Below are positions 41,701 to 52,200 of a stretch of DNA of 64,000 bases, piece by piece. The notes beneath the pieces were generated by a model, which had not been told where the DNA came from, made no database searches, and saw nothing but the letters and a program-made list of their open reading frames with translations. Made by a program: the position numbers and the translations under genes. This DNA comes from Streptomyces lasiicapitis (lineage in GTDB: Bacteria; Actinomycetota; Actinomycetes; Streptomycetales; Streptomycetaceae), in NCBI RefSeq assembly GCF_014646335.1, contig NZ_BMNG01000009.1, positions 248,001-312,000 of the forward strand. Reading direction: 5' to 3'. The stretch's first letter is position 1, and each line of letters starts with the position of its first letter.

Positions 41701-44700
41701 TTGCTTCCGGCGTTGTCGTCGTGGCGTCGTCAGCGGCGTGAGCAGAACACGGTGGACAGCTGGCGTTACAAGGTGGTCTGGAAGCCCCTGGCGTCCGCCA
41801 CCGACGCGGCCCTCTCGGGCACCTGGCTCGTCGTCCTTCCCGCGTCGCACGCCGATGACGCCCTCGTGTCCGCCACGGTGAACGGGCTTGAGGCGAACGG
41901 GGCCGCTGTCGTCCGCGTGGTGCTGGACGCATCGGGCAACGACCGCGAGGTGGTCGCGGAGCGGCTGCGTGGGGCGCTTGGCGGGGCGGCGGTGGAGCCG
42001 TCGGGCGTGGCGGGTGTGTTCTCGCTGCTGGCGCTGGACGAGTCGGGGCATGGGGCCTTCGGGGGTGTTCCTGCTGGGTTTGCCGCGATGGTGGGGCTGG
42101 TCCAGGGGCTGGGTGATGCGGGTGTGACGGCTCCGCTGTGGTGCGGTACCCGGGGTGCGGTGTCGGTGGGTCGTTCCGACCGGCTGGTGAGCCCGGTGCA
42201 GTCGATGGTGTGGGGTCTGGGCCGGATCGTGGGGGCGGAGTATCCCCAGCGCTGGGGTGGCGCGGTCGATCTGCCCGAGACCGTGGACAGCCGTGCGGCG
42301 GCCCGTCTGGTCGGGGTGCTGGCGGGTGCGGAGGGCGAGGACCAGGTCGCGGTGCGCGGCTCCGGTGTGTTCGCCAAGCGCATGGTGCGGGCCGCGGCGG
42401 CTGAGGACGCGGAGGGCCGAGGGTCCTGGCAGAGCCGGGGTTCGGTGTTGGTGACGGGTGGTACGGGTGCGCTGGGTGGCCATGTGGCTCGTTGGCTGGC
42501 GCGTACGGGTGCTGAGCATCTGGTGCTGACGAGTCGTCGGGGGATGGAGGCTGGGGGCGCCGCTGAGTTGAAGGCGGAGCTGGAGGGTCTGGGTGCCCGG
42601 GTGACGGTGGCGGCGTGTGATGCGGCGGACCGTGAGGCGTTGGCGGCGGTGCTGGACGCGATCCCGCAGGAGTTGCCGCTGACCGCCGTGGTGCATACGG
42701 CGGGTGTGCTGGACGACGGTGTTGTGGACGCTCTGACGGTGGAGCGGGCGGCTGGGGTGTTGCGTCCGAAGGTGGACGCGGCACGGAATCTGCACGAACT
42801 GACCGCCGGGATGGACCTGTCGGCCTTCGTGCTCTTCTCCTCCGGCGCCGCCACACTGGGCGGCCCGGGGCAGGGCAGCTATGCGGCAGGTAATTCCTAC
42901 CTCGACGCGTTGGCGTTGCAGCGGCGCGCGGATGGCCTTCCGGCCACCTCGATCGCCTGGGGCGCCTGGGCCGGTGGTGGACTCGGCTCCGGCCGGGTCG
43001 GCGAGCGGATGGACCGTTCCGGCGTGGTCGGGATGCTGCCCGAGCTGGCGATCTCCGGAATGCAGCAGGCGCTTGAACTGGACGAGACGTTCCTGGTCAT
43101 CGCCGAGATCGACTGGGACCGCTTCCAGCCGGAGTTCGTCGGCTCCCGTCCGAACGCGCTGTTCCGCGAGGTGCCCGAGCTGAACCGCCCCGCTGCCGCT
43201 GCCACCGCTGGTGGCGGCGCGGGCGACGGCGACGACGCGATCTCCGCGCTGCGCCGGGAGATGGCGGAGCTGTCCCCCGCCGAGCAGCCCAAGCTCCTCC
43301 TGGAGCTGGTGCGCAACCAGGCCGCCGACGTCCTCGGCTACGACAGCGCCGACGCGGTGGAGGCCGAGCGCGCCTTCCGCGACCTCGGCTTCGACTCGCT
43401 GACCGCCGTCGAACTGCGCAACCGCCTCGGCGTGGTCACCGGCCTCCGGCTGCCGGTCACTTGTGTCTTCGACTACCCGACCGCCACCGTTCTGGCCCGG
43501 TATCTGCACACCGAGATGTTCGGCGAGCGGCCGGTCACCGGGGGCGCCGCCGCCGCGCCCAAGCGGCCGGAGGCGCTCGACAAGCCCGTCGCCACCGATG
43601 AGCCGATCGCCATCATCGGCATGAGCTGCCGGTTCCCCGGCGGGGTACGCACCCCCGAGGCGCTGTGGGACCTGCTGATGACCGAGAGCGATGTGATCTC
43701 CGGGTTCCCCGAGGACCGCGACTGGGACACCGACAGCCTCTACGACCCGGATCCCGAGAAGTCCGGTACCAGCTACGTCCGGGCGGGCGGCTTCCTCGAC
43801 GAGGTCGGCCACTTCGACCCGGCGTTCTTCGGGATCTCGCCGCGCGAGGCGATGGCGATCGACCCGCAGCAGCGGCTGCTCCTTGAGACGTCCTGGGAGG
43901 CGTTCGAGCGCGCCGGCATCGACCCCGTGGTGCTGCGCGGAAGCCAGACCGGAGTCTTCGTCGGCTCCAACTACCACGACTACGGTTCACGCATCCTGAG
44001 GGACGCCGAAGGAGTGGAGGGGTACCTCGGCCTCGGCAGCGCCCCCAGCGTCTCCTCCGGCCGTATCTCCTACACCTTCGGCTTCGAGGGCCCGGCCGTC
44101 ACGGTGGACACCGCGTGCTCGTCGTCGCTGGTCGCCCTGCACATGGCCGTGCAGTCGCTGCGCCAGGGGGAGTCCTCCGTGGCGCTGGCCGGCGGTGTGA
44201 CGATCATGGCCACACCGGGCACGTTCATCGAGTTCAGCGCCCAGCGCGTGCTGTCGTTCGACGGCCGCTGCAAGGCGTTCGCGGCGTCGGCCGACGGCAC
44301 CGGCTGGTCCGAGGGCGTGGGCATGCTCCTGGTGGAGCGGCTGTCGGACGCCCAGCGCAACGGCCACAAGGTGCTGGCCGTCATCCGGGGTTCGGCGATC
44401 AACCAGGACGGCGCCAGCAATGGTCTTACGGCGCCCAACGGCCCGTCGCAGCAGCGGCTGATCGAGCAGACGCTGGCCGGTGCCCGGCTGGCCTCCGCCG
44501 ATGTGGACGTGGTCGAGGCCCATGGCACCGGCACGCCCCTCGGCGACCCGATCGAGGCGCAGGCACTGCTGGCCACGTACGGCCAGGGCCGCTCCGAGGG
44601 CCGGCCGTTGCTGCTGGGCGCCATCAAGTCGAACATCGGTCATACGCAGGCCGCCGCCGGTGTCGCGGGTGTCATCAAGATGGTGATGGCCATGCGTGAG

Positions 44701-47700
44701 GGCGTCCTGCCCAAGACCTTGCACGTGGACGAGGCGACACCGCATGTGGACTGGTCGGCGGGCGACGTCGAGCTGCTGACCGAGACGGTGCCCTGGCCGG
44801 AGACGGACCGTCCGCGCCGGGCGGCGGTGTCCGCCTTCGGTGTGAGCGGCACCAACGCACACACGATCATCGAGCAGGCGCCGGTCGCCGACGAGCCGGA
44901 GACGCCGCGGGCCACGGCCGCCCCGGACACCACCGCGGCCCCGGTGCCGTGGATCCTCTCCGGCAGGACCGACGCCGCCCTGCGGGGCCAGGCCGAGCGG
45001 CTGCGGGACCAACTCGCCACTCTTACCGAAGAGTTCACGCCCACTGCGGACGTCGGCTATTCCCTGGCGACGACCCGCTCGCTCTTCGACCAGCGGGCCG
45101 CCCTGGTGGGCGAGGACCGCGCGGACATGCTGCGCGCCCTCGACGCCCTCGCGAAGGGCGAGACCGCGCCCGGCGTCGTACGGGGCACGGCGGGGGCGGC
45201 CGGCAGGACGGCGTTCCTGTTCTCGGGTCAGGGTGCGCAACGCCTGGGTATGGGGCGGGAGTTGTACGACGCCTTCCCGGTGTTCGCCGACGCGTGGGAC
45301 GAGGTGTGCGCGCATCTGGATGTGCTGCTGGACCGTCCGCTGCGCGAGGTGGTGTTCGCGGCCGAAGGGGGCGCGGATGCCGAGCTGTTGAACTGGACGG
45401 CGTTCACGCAGCCCGCGTTGTTCGCGGTCGAGGTGGCGTTGTTCCGGTTGTTGGAGCACTGGGGTGTCACCCCGGATGTGCTGGTCGGTCACTCCATCGG
45501 TGAGATCGCTGCCGCGCATGTGGCCGGGGTGTTCTCGCTTCAGGACGCGTGCACGCTGGTGGCTGCGCGTGGCCGTCTGATGCAGGCGCTGCCGACCGGT
45601 GGCGCGATGGTCGCCGTCGAGGCGTCCGAGGAGGAGATCTCCGGATCGCTCGCCGGTCGTGAGGCCGAGGTGAGTGTCGCGGCCGTCAACGGCCCGACGG
45701 CCGTGGTCATCGCCGGTGACGAGGCCGCCGTACTGGAGATCGCCGGCCAGTGGTCGGAGCAGGGCCGTAAGACCCGCCGCCTGAGCGTCAGCCACGCCTT
45801 CCACTCCCCGCGTATGGACGCGATGCTCGGCGACTTCCGCAAGGTCGTCGAAGAGCTGGCCTTCGCCCCGCCGACCATCGCGTTGGTCTCCAATGTGACC
45901 GGTGAGCCGGCGGGCGCGGACGAGGTGTGTTCGCCGGAGTACTGGGTCCGCCATGTGCGGGAAGCCGTGCGGTTCGCCGACGGGGTACGGGCGTTGGAGA
46001 AGCTGGGCGTGACCCGGTTCGTCGAGGTCGGCCCCGACGGTGTGCTCACCGCGATGGCGCGGGACTGCGTGGCGGACCGTCCCGAGGGCACCGCCGAGCC
46101 GGTCATGGTGGCGGTGCTGCGCAAGGACCGCCCCGAGGCGCGGGCGCTGACGACGGCGCTGGCCGAACTCCACGTCCACGGCGCCTCGGTGGAGTGGGAG
46201 TCCGTCTTCGCCGGGCGCGGTGCGCGGACGGTCGAGCTGCCGACGTACGCCTTCCAGCGCGAGCGCTACTGGCTGGAGGCCCTGACGTCGTTCGCCAGCG
46301 ATGTGACCGCCGTGGGGCTCGTCCCGCCGACGCATCCGCTGCTGGGCGCCGCCGTCGAACTGCCCGACGCGGACGGCTTCCTGTTCACCAGCCGCCTCTC
46401 GCCGCAGACCGACCCGTGGCTCGTCGACCACATGGTGCAGGACACGATCCTGCTGCCCGGCACCGCCTTCCTCGAACTGGCCCTGCACATCGCCGACCAG
46501 GTGGGATGCGACCGGGTCGAGGAGCTGACCCTCACGGCGCCGCTGGCGCTGCCCGAGCGGGGCGCGGTCCATCTCCAGCTGGCGGTGGGCGGACCGGACG
46601 AGAACGGCACGCGCTCGCTGAACGTGTACTCCCGGCCGGAGGACTCCACCATGGAGCAGCCGTGGACACAGCACGCCTCCGGTCTGCTAGCGCGGAGCGG
46701 GGCGCAGGACGACACCGGCCGGGCCGACCTCGCCGTATGGCCCCCGGAGGGCGCCGAACGCATCGACATCGAGGACGTCTACGCCCGGATGGCCGCGGGC
46801 GGCTTCGCCTACGGCCCGGTCTTCCAGGGGCTGCGATCGGTGTGGATCCGTGGTGACGAGGTCTTCGCCGAGGTGCGTCTGCCCGAGGAGAACGCGTCGG
46901 ACGCGGAGCGGTTCGGACTGCACCCGGCCCTGCTGGACGCGGCGGTCCAGGCCGTCATGTTCGTGCCGCAGGAGGAGGCGGGGCTGGCCAGGCTTCCGTT
47001 CTCCTGGACCGGCGTATCGCTGCGGGCCACGGGCGCCTCGGAACTGAGGGTGCGCCTCAGCTCGCTCGGGCCCGACTCGATCGGCCTCGCCGTGGCCGAC
47101 ACCAGCGGTCGGGCCGTGGCTACCGTCGACTCCCTGGTGCTGCGGCTGGTGGCGGAGGGTCAGATCCAGTCGCCCGGCTCCGCGGCGGCCGGGCATGACT
47201 CGCTCTTCCGGCTGGACTGGACCCCCGTTCCCGTCGGCGCGCCGGCTCCGGCCTCCGAGGGGACGTGGGCCGTGCTGGGCACGGACGGCCTGGGGGTGCG
47301 CTCCGGTCTGGAGGGCGCGGGTGCCGACGTGGTGTCGTACGCGGATCTGGCCGCGCTGCGCGAGGCGGTCGACTCCGGGGCCACGCCGCCGGACGTCGTC
47401 ATGGTGGCGGGCGCCGCGGACGCGGCCGGCATCGACGACGGGGCGGATCTGGCGGGACGGGTACGTGGTGCCACGTACCGCGCGCTGGAACTGGTGCGGT
47501 CGTGGGTCACCGACGAGCGGTTCGGCGACTCCTACCTGGTGTTCGTGACCCGCGGTGCGATGGGTGCCCGGTCCTCCGGTGAGGTGCGCACCCCGGCCGA
47601 GGCCGCCGTGTGGGGCCTGCTGCGCTCCGCGCAGACCGAGCACCCCGGGAAGTTCCTGCTGGTGGACCTGGACCCGGAGGACCACGGCGACGTGTCGTCG

Positions 47701-49161
47701 GCGCTACGGGCGGCGCTGACCGCCGAGGAGCCGCAGGTGGCCGTGCGGGACGGACGGGTGCTCGCGGCGCGTCTGGCCCGGGTGGTCCCGGCCGAGGACC
47801 TGCCCGAACCGGGGACCCCGCCGTTCGACGGCCGTGGCACGGTGCTGATCACGGGTGGTACGGGTGGTCTGGGCGCGTTGCTGGCCCGTCACCTCGTCGT
47901 GGAGCACGGTGTGCGTTCTCTGGTGCTGACGAGTCGTCGTGGTGTGGAGGCGCCGGGTGCGGTGGAGTTGGTGGCGGAGCTGGCGGGGCTGGGTGCCGAG
48001 GCGCGGGCGGTGGCGTGTGATGTCGCTGACCGTGCCGCGGTGGAGGGTCTGCTGGCGGGGATCGGGTCCGAGTATCCGTTGTCGGCTGTGGTGCATGCGG
48101 CGGGTGTGCTGGACGACGGTGTGGTGGAGTCGTTGACGCCGGAGCGGGTGGACAGGGTGCTGCGTCCGAAGGTGGACGCGGCGCTGCACCTGCACGAGCT
48201 GACCCGCGACCTCGACCTCTCCGCGTTCGTGGTGTTCTCCTCGGCCTCCTCCAACTTCGGTGGCGGCGGCCAGGCCAACTACGCCGCGGCCAACGCCTTC
48301 CTGGACGCCCTGGCACACCAGCGGCGCGGGCTCGGCCTCCCCGCGGTCTCCCTGGCCTGGGGCATGTGGGAGCAGCGCAGTGAGATGACCGGGGACCTCG
48401 GCGAGGCGGACCTCCAGCGCATCGCGCGAGCCGGGCTGAACGCGCTCAGCTCGCGAGAGGGCCTCGCGCTGTTCGACGACGCGCTCAGGACCGACGAGAC
48501 CGTGCTCGTGCCGACCCACGTGGACCTCGCCGCCCTGCGCGTCCAGGCCCACACCGGCGACGTCCCCGCGCTGCTGCGCGGCCTGGTGCGGGTTCCCCGG
48601 CGCCGGGCCGCGGCGTCGGAGACCACGCACACCGGCACCGGGTCGCTGCGGGACCGCCTGGCTGGTCTCTCCGCGGCCGACCGACACCGGGCGCTGCTGG
48701 ACCTGGTGCGGGTGCAGGTGGCCACCGTCCTCGGCCATGGCTCGCCGGAGGCGGTGGAGCCCGACATGGCCTTCAAGGAGATGGGCTTCGACTCGCTGAC
48801 CACGGTGGAACTGCGCAACCGGCTCAACGCGGAGACCGGGCTGCGGCTGTCGGCGGTGCTGGTCTTCGACCACCCGACCCCCACGGCGCTGGTGGACCAC
48901 CTGCGGGAGGAACTCCTGCCGGACGGCGGCACGGGCGAGCCCCTGGTCTTCGCCGAGCTCGACAGGCTGGAGCCCTTGCTCTCCCACGTGATGGACGACG
49001 GCGAGGCGCGCACGAAGGTGGCCGGACGGCTGAGGGAGCTCCTGGAGAAGCTGGTCGAGGCTTCCGACGACTCCGGCTCCGCCGAGGTGGTCGAACGGAT
49101 CGGATCGTCGTCCAACGACGAACTGTTCGCCTTCATCGACAACGAGCTCGGGCTGTCCTGA
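38791..49161 (+). CDS. PKS-D, two-module type I polyketide synthase
   Basis: 3456 aa from ATG 38791 (an in-frame ATG at 38776 would add five residues). N-terminal docking coiled coil (LLDYLKRVTADL). Module D1 is KS-AT(methylmalonyl)-KR(B)-ACP; module D2 is KS-AT(malonyl)-DH-KR(B)-ACP. The docking tail (about 48945-49158) ends DNELGLS and should meet PKS-E, 54 bp downstream. Predicted product segment: 7-OH with 6-methyl from D1, then the C4=C5 double bond from D2. The D2 DH has Asp in place of the conserved Gly of HxxxGxxxxP, so its activity needs confirmation. Part of the D2 KR is nearly identical at DNA level to that of module B5. Confidence 0.97.
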   Translation: MNEEKLLDYLKRVTADLQQTRQRLLEAESADQEPIAIVAMSCRFPGGVSSPEDLWRVVADGTDAIAEFPMDRGWDIDALYDEDPDRPGTSYTTEGGFLENADRFDPAFFGISPREALSMDPQQRLLLETSWEACERAGIDPMSLRGSRTGVFVGTNGQDYSMLTLGAAESLEDVEGHSGTGNAASIVSGRISYTMGLEGPALSVDTACSSSLVALHLAVQALRQRECTLALAGGVTVMSTPSAFVQFSRQRGLAADGRCKPFGAAADGTGWGEGVGMLLVERLSDAQRNGHQVLGIVRGSAINQDGASNGLTAPNGISQQRVIRQALTSARLSAAEVDAVEAHGTGTTLGDPIEAQALMATYGQDRPADQPLWLGGIKSNIGHTQAAAGVAGVIKMVMAMRAGVLPKTLHADEPSPHIDWTGGAVSLLNDSIPWPDREHPRRAAVSSFGMSGTNVHTILEQAPEAEETEAVEAEAADGPVAWPVSGRGAEALRAQAGQLREFLAERPELNVAEVALSLATTRSAFEHRAVVTGADREALLQGLEAIAEDTVTSTSNGVVRGRTGDAGRSVFVFPGQGAQWLGMAVELLESSPVFAESIGECESALSAYVDWSLTDVLRGVEGAPGFDRVDVVQPVLFAVMVSLAKLWRSVGVEPDAVMGHSQGEIAAACVAGALSLEDAAKVVALRSQAIAVGLAGRGGMVSVGLPVDQARERIAAWNGAISVAAVNGPGSVVVSGDAGALDEMVTQLEGEEVRVRRVPVDYASHSAHVEEIREELLRALADLKPRASEVPFYSTVFGELVDTAGLDAEYWYRNLRQTVELEDTTRTLLDDGHTVFIEASPHPVLTLPVQQTVEAAQTQAVVIGTLRRDEGGLERFLTSAAEVFVNGVEVDWTALIEGRSAHRVDLPTYAFQRQRYWLDVSAWEMSATADALGADAVDARFWEAVEREDLEALVRTLEVEGEEAQSSLTALLPALSSWRRQRREQNTVDSWRYKVVWKPLASATDAALSGTWLVVLPASHADDALVSATVNGLEANGAAVVRVVLDASGNDREVVAERLRGALGGAAVEPSGVAGVFSLLALDESGHGAFGGVPAGFAAMVGLVQGLGDAGVTAPLWCGTRGAVSVGRSDRLVSPVQSMVWGLGRIVGAEYPQRWGGAVDLPETVDSRAAARLVGVLAGAEGEDQVAVRGSGVFAKRMVRAAAAEDAEGRGSWQSRGSVLVTGGTGALGGHVARWLARTGAEHLVLTSRRGMEAGGAAELKAELEGLGARVTVAACDAADREALAAVLDAIPQELPLTAVVHTAGVLDDGVVDALTVERAAGVLRPKVDAARNLHELTAGMDLSAFVLFSSGAATLGGPGQGSYAAGNSYLDALALQRRADGLPATSIAWGAWAGGGLGSGRVGERMDRSGVVGMLPELAISGMQQALELDETFLVIAEIDWDRFQPEFVGSRPNALFREVPELNRPAAAATAGGGAGDGDDAISALRREMAELSPAEQPKLLLELVRNQAADVLGYDSADAVEAERAFRDLGFDSLTAVELRNRLGVVTGLRLPVTCVFDYPTATVLARYLHTEMFGERPVTGGAAAAPKRPEALDKPVATDEPIAIIGMSCRFPGGVRTPEALWDLLMTESDVISGFPEDRDWDTDSLYDPDPEKSGTSYVRAGGFLDEVGHFDPAFFGISPREAMAIDPQQRLLLETSWEAFERAGIDPVVLRGSQTGVFVGSNYHDYGSRILRDAEGVEGYLGLGSAPSVSSGRISYTFGFEGPAVTVDTACSSSLVALHMAVQSLRQGESSVALAGGVTIMATPGTFIEFSAQRVLSFDGRCKAFAASADGTGWSEGVGMLLVERLSDAQRNGHKVLAVIRGSAINQDGASNGLTAPNGPSQQRLIEQTLAGARLASADVDVVEAHGTGTPLGDPIEAQALLATYGQGRSEGRPLLLGAIKSNIGHTQAAAGVAGVIKMVMAMREGVLPKTLHVDEATPHVDWSAGDVELLTETVPWPETDRPRRAAVSAFGVSGTNAHTIIEQAPVADEPETPRATAAPDTTAAPVPWILSGRTDAALRGQAERLRDQLATLTEEFTPTADVGYSLATTRSLFDQRAALVGEDRADMLRALDALAKGETAPGVVRGTAGAAGRTAFLFSGQGAQRLGMGRELYDAFPVFADAWDEVCAHLDVLLDRPLREVVFAAEGGADAELLNWTAFTQPALFAVEVALFRLLEHWGVTPDVLVGHSIGEIAAAHVAGVFSLQDACTLVAARGRLMQALPTGGAMVAVEASEEEISGSLAGREAEVSVAAVNGPTAVVIAGDEAAVLEIAGQWSEQGRKTRRLSVSHAFHSPRMDAMLGDFRKVVEELAFAPPTIALVSNVTGEPAGADEVCSPEYWVRHVREAVRFADGVRALEKLGVTRFVEVGPDGVLTAMARDCVADRPEGTAEPVMVAVLRKDRPEARALTTALAELHVHGASVEWESVFAGRGARTVELPTYAFQRERYWLEALTSFASDVTAVGLVPPTHPLLGAAVELPDADGFLFTSRLSPQTDPWLVDHMVQDTILLPGTAFLELALHIADQVGCDRVEELTLTAPLALPERGAVHLQLAVGGPDENGTRSLNVYSRPEDSTMEQPWTQHASGLLARSGAQDDTGRADLAVWPPEGAERIDIEDVYARMAAGGFAYGPVFQGLRSVWIRGDEVFAEVRLPEENASDAERFGLHPALLDAAVQAVMFVPQEEAGLARLPFSWTGVSLRATGASELRVRLSSLGPDSIGLAVADTSGRAVATVDSLVLRLVAEGQIQSPGSAAAGHDSLFRLDWTPVPVGAPAPASEGTWAVLGTDGLGVRSGLEGAGADVVSYADLAALREAVDSGATPPDVVMVAGAADAAGIDDGADLAGRVRGATYRALELVRSWVTDERFGDSYLVFVTRGAMGARSSGEVRTPAEAAVWGLLRSAQTEHPGKFLLVDLDPEDHGDVSSALRAALTAEEPQVAVRDGRVLAARLARVVPAEDLPEPGTPPFDGRGTVLITGGTGGLGALLARHLVVEHGVRSLVLTSRRGVEAPGAVELVAELAGLGAEARAVACDVADRAAVEGLLAGIGSEYPLSAVVHAAGVLDDGVVESLTPERVDRVLRPKVDAALHLHELTRDLDLSAFVVFSSASSNFGGGGQANYAAANAFLDALAHQRRGLGLPAVSLAWGMWEQRSEMTGDLGEADLQRIARAGLNALSSREGLALFDDALRTDETVLVPTHVDLAALRVQAHTGDVPALLRGLVRVPRRRAAASETTHTGTGSLRDRLAGLSAADRHRALLDLVRVQVATVLGHGSPEAVEPDMAFKEMGFDSLTTVELRNRLNAETGLRLSAVLVFDHPTPTALVDHLREELLPDGGTGEPLVFAELDRLEPLLSHVMDDGEARTKVAGRLRELLEKLVEASDDSGSAEVVERIGSSSNDELFAFIDNELGLS
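38880..43515 (+). other. Module D1 of PKS-D: KS-AT(mmal)-KR(B)-ACP
   Basis: KS about 38890-40170, Cys codon 39412. AT about 40495-41350: GHSQG with Ser codon 40771 and YASH from 41074, methylmalonyl. KR from 42439, LDD 42709, Tyr codon 42880 followed by AAGN: B-type, probably B1. ACP Ser codon 43396. Predicted 6-methyl and 7-OH. Confidence 0.92.
40495..41350 (+). repeat. Methylmalonyl AT block, copy 3 of 3
   Basis: AT of module D1, nearly the same DNA as the ATs of modules B4 and C1. Confidence 0.8.
43590..48920 (+). other. Module D2 of PKS-D: KS-AT(mal)-DH-KR-ACP
   Basis: KS about 43600-44880, Cys codon 44116. AT about 45211-46065: Ser codon 45493 (GHSIG) and HAFH from 45793, malonyl. DH about 46330-47150 has HPLLG, catalytic His codon 46429 in HMVQDTILLP (Gly replaced by Asp at codon 46441) and Asp codon 46936. 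No ER. KR from 47836, LDD 48109, Tyr codon 48280: B-type, which normally leads to a trans alkene. ACP Ser codon 48793. Confidence 0.91.
47836..48228 (+). repeat. Near-identical KR block shared with 27724-28116
   Basis: Second copy, at an offset of 20112 bp from the block in module B5. The sequences diverge sharply right after the shared GCGTTC (48223-48228). Confidence 0.85.
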
Positions 49162-49215
49162 ACCGGTGTCCAGCGCCCTCTGACCCCCTGACTTTAAAGA
49201 AAGTGACGGCACACA

Positions 49216-52200
49216 GTGAGCGAGACGAAGCTCCGCGACTACCTCAACAGGGTGACGACCGATCTGCACCGCACCCGGCAGCGCCTTCAGGAGGTGGAGG
49301 CGAAGCAGCGTGAGCCCATCGCGATCGTCGCGATGAGCTGCCGCTTCCCGGGCGGGATCAGCTCTCCCGAGGAGCTGTGGAACATGGTCGCGGACGGCGC
49401 CGACGGACTCTCACCGTTCCCGACGGACCGCGGCTGGCACGAGGAGGTGTACAACCCGGACCCCGACAGCCAGGGCACGAGCTATGTGAACGAGGGCGGG
49501 TTCCTGCACGACGCCGCGCAGTTCGATCCCGTGTTCTTCGGCATCTCCCCGCGTGAGGCGCTGGCGATGGACCCCCAGCAGCGGCTGCTGCTTGAGGTGT
49601 CCTGGGAGGTCCTGGAGCGGGCGGGCATCGACCCGCTGTCCGTCAAGGGCACCACCGGCGGCGTGTTCATGGGCGCCGCCTTCCAGGGGTACGGCGCGGC
49701 CGGCCCGATCGAGGCCGAAGAGGTCGAAGGCCATCTGATGACGGGGCAGACGCCCGCCGTCACCTCCGGCCGGATCTCCTACGTCCTCGGCCTCGAAGGC
49801 CCCGCGGTGACGGTGGACACGGCGTGTTCGTCGTCCCTGGTGACGCTGCATCTGGCCGCGCAGGCGCTGCGCCAGGGCGAGTGCGACTTCGCCCTGGCCG
49901 GCGGCATCACCGTGATGGCCGGCCCCGGAACGTTCACCGAGTTCAGCCGTCAGCGGGGACTCGCCTCCGACGGCCGCTGCAAGCCCTTCGCGGCTGCCGC
50001 GGACGGCACCAACTGGTCCGAGGGCGTCGGCGTGCTGCTCGTGGAACGCCTGTCCGACGCCCGCCGCCACGGCCACCCCGTGCTGGCGGTGATGCGCGGC
50101 TCCGCGGTGAACCAGGACGGCGCCAGCAACGGCCTGACGGCCCCCAACGGCCCGTCGCAGCGCAGGGTGATCCGGCAGGCGCTCGACAACGCGGGACTCA
50201 CCCCGGACGACGTCGACGTGGTGGAGGCGCACGGTACGGGTACCACGCTGGGTGACCCGATCGAGGCGCAGGCGCTGATCGCGTCCTACGGCCAGGACCG
50301 CCCGGCGGACCGGCCGCTGTGGCTGGGATCCATCAAGTCGAACATCGGTCACGCGCAGGCGGCGGCGGGTGTCGCGGGGATCATCAAGATGGTGATGGCG
50401 ATGCGGCACGGCGTCCTGCCGAAGACGCTGCACGTCGACGAGCCGACCCCGCATGTGGACTGGTCGGCGGGGGCCGTGGAACTGCTGACCGAGGCACGGC
50501 CCTGGCCGGAGACGGGCCGGCCCCGCCGGGCGGCGATCTCCTCCTTCGCGATCAGCGGCACCAACGCGCACACCGTCATCGAGCAGGCCCCCGAAGCCGA
50601 GGAGCCGGGGCCGGCCGATCCGCAGGAGGGCCCGGGAGCCGAGGCACCCGGAACGGTCGCCGCCTCCGTCGTGCCGTGGCTCGTCTCCGGCAAGGGCGAG
50701 GCCGCGCTGCGGGCACAGGCCGAGCGGCTGCACACGCGTCTGACGGCTCAGGGATCCTCGCGGGACGACGATCCCGCGGCGGCACCGGTGGCGGACGTCG
50801 GCTACTCCCTGGCGGTGTCCCGGTCGGCGTTCGAGCACCGCGCGGTGGTGATCGGCGAGGACCGCGAAAGCCTTCTGCGTGGTCTTCGGGCCGTGGCTCA
50901 GGGCGAGATCGCTCCGGGCGTGGTCAGGGCACAGGCGGTGAAGGGTCGCAGGACCGCGTTCCTGTTCACCGGTCAGGGTGCTCAACGCCTGGGTATGGGG
51001 CGGGAGTTGTACGAGGCGTTCCCGGTGTTCGCCCGTGCGCTGGACGAGGTGTGCGCACATCTGGATGTGCTGCTGGACCGTCCGCTGAAGGATGTGATGT
51101 TCGCGGCCGAGGGCGGTGCCGACGCCGAGCTGCTGGATCGGACGGCGTTCACGCAGCCCGCGCTCTTCGCCATCGAAGTGGCGTTGTTCCGGCTGCTGGA
51201 GCACTGGGGTGTCGTCCCGGATGTGCTCATCGGGCATTCGGTGGGCGAGATCGCCGCCGCGCATGTGGCGGGGGTGTTCTCGCTTCAGGACGCGTGCACG
51301 TTGATCGCGGCGCGTGGCCGGCTGATGCAGGCTCTGCCCGAGGGTGGCGCGATGGTGGCGGTGCAGGCGTCCGAGGAGGAGATCGCCGGGTCGCTCGTCG
51401 GTCGTGAGGCCGAGGTGAGCATCGCGGCCGTCAACGGCCCGACCGCCGTGGTCATCGCCGGTGACGAGGCCGCCGTACTGGAGATCGCCGGACAGTGGGT
51501 GGAGCAGGGCCGCAAGACCCGTCGCCTGCGCGTCAGCCACGCCTTCCACTCGCCCCGCATGGACGCGATGCTGGACGACTTCCGCAAGGTCGTCGAGGGG
51601 CTCGTGCTCGCCCCGTCGGCCATCCCCTTCGTCTCCAACGTCACCGGAGAACCGGCTTCGGACGCCGAAGTGTGTTCGCCGGAGTACTGGGTGCGGCATG
51701 TGCGCGCGGCCGTGCGCTTCGCCGACGGTGTACGCAGCCTCGAGGCGCAGGGGGTGAACACCTTCCTGGAGGTCGGCCCGGACGCCGTGCTGTCGGCGAT
51801 GGCCCAGGACTGTCTGAGCGAGCGGGCCGCGGTCGGCCCGGTGACGGTGCCGATGCTGCGCAAGGACCGGACGGAGGTCCAGGCGCTGACGACCGCCGTC
51901 GCCGAACTCCACATCCACGGCGCCGCAGTCGACTGGGAGCGGGTGTTCTCCGGGCGCGGCGCGCGGCGGGTGGCCCTTCCCACGTACGCCTTCCAGCGTC
52001 AGCGCTACTGGCTCGACTCCATGGCGGCCGTCGGCGACGTCGGCTCGGTGGGCCTCGGACCGGTATGGCACCCGCTGCTGGGCGCCGTGCTCTCCCTGGC
52101 GGGCGGCGGCGGGGTGCTGCTCAGCGGGCGGTTGTCGATGGCCACGCACGCCTGGCTCGCCGATCACGCGGTGCAGGGCATGGCGCTGGTGCCCGGGACG

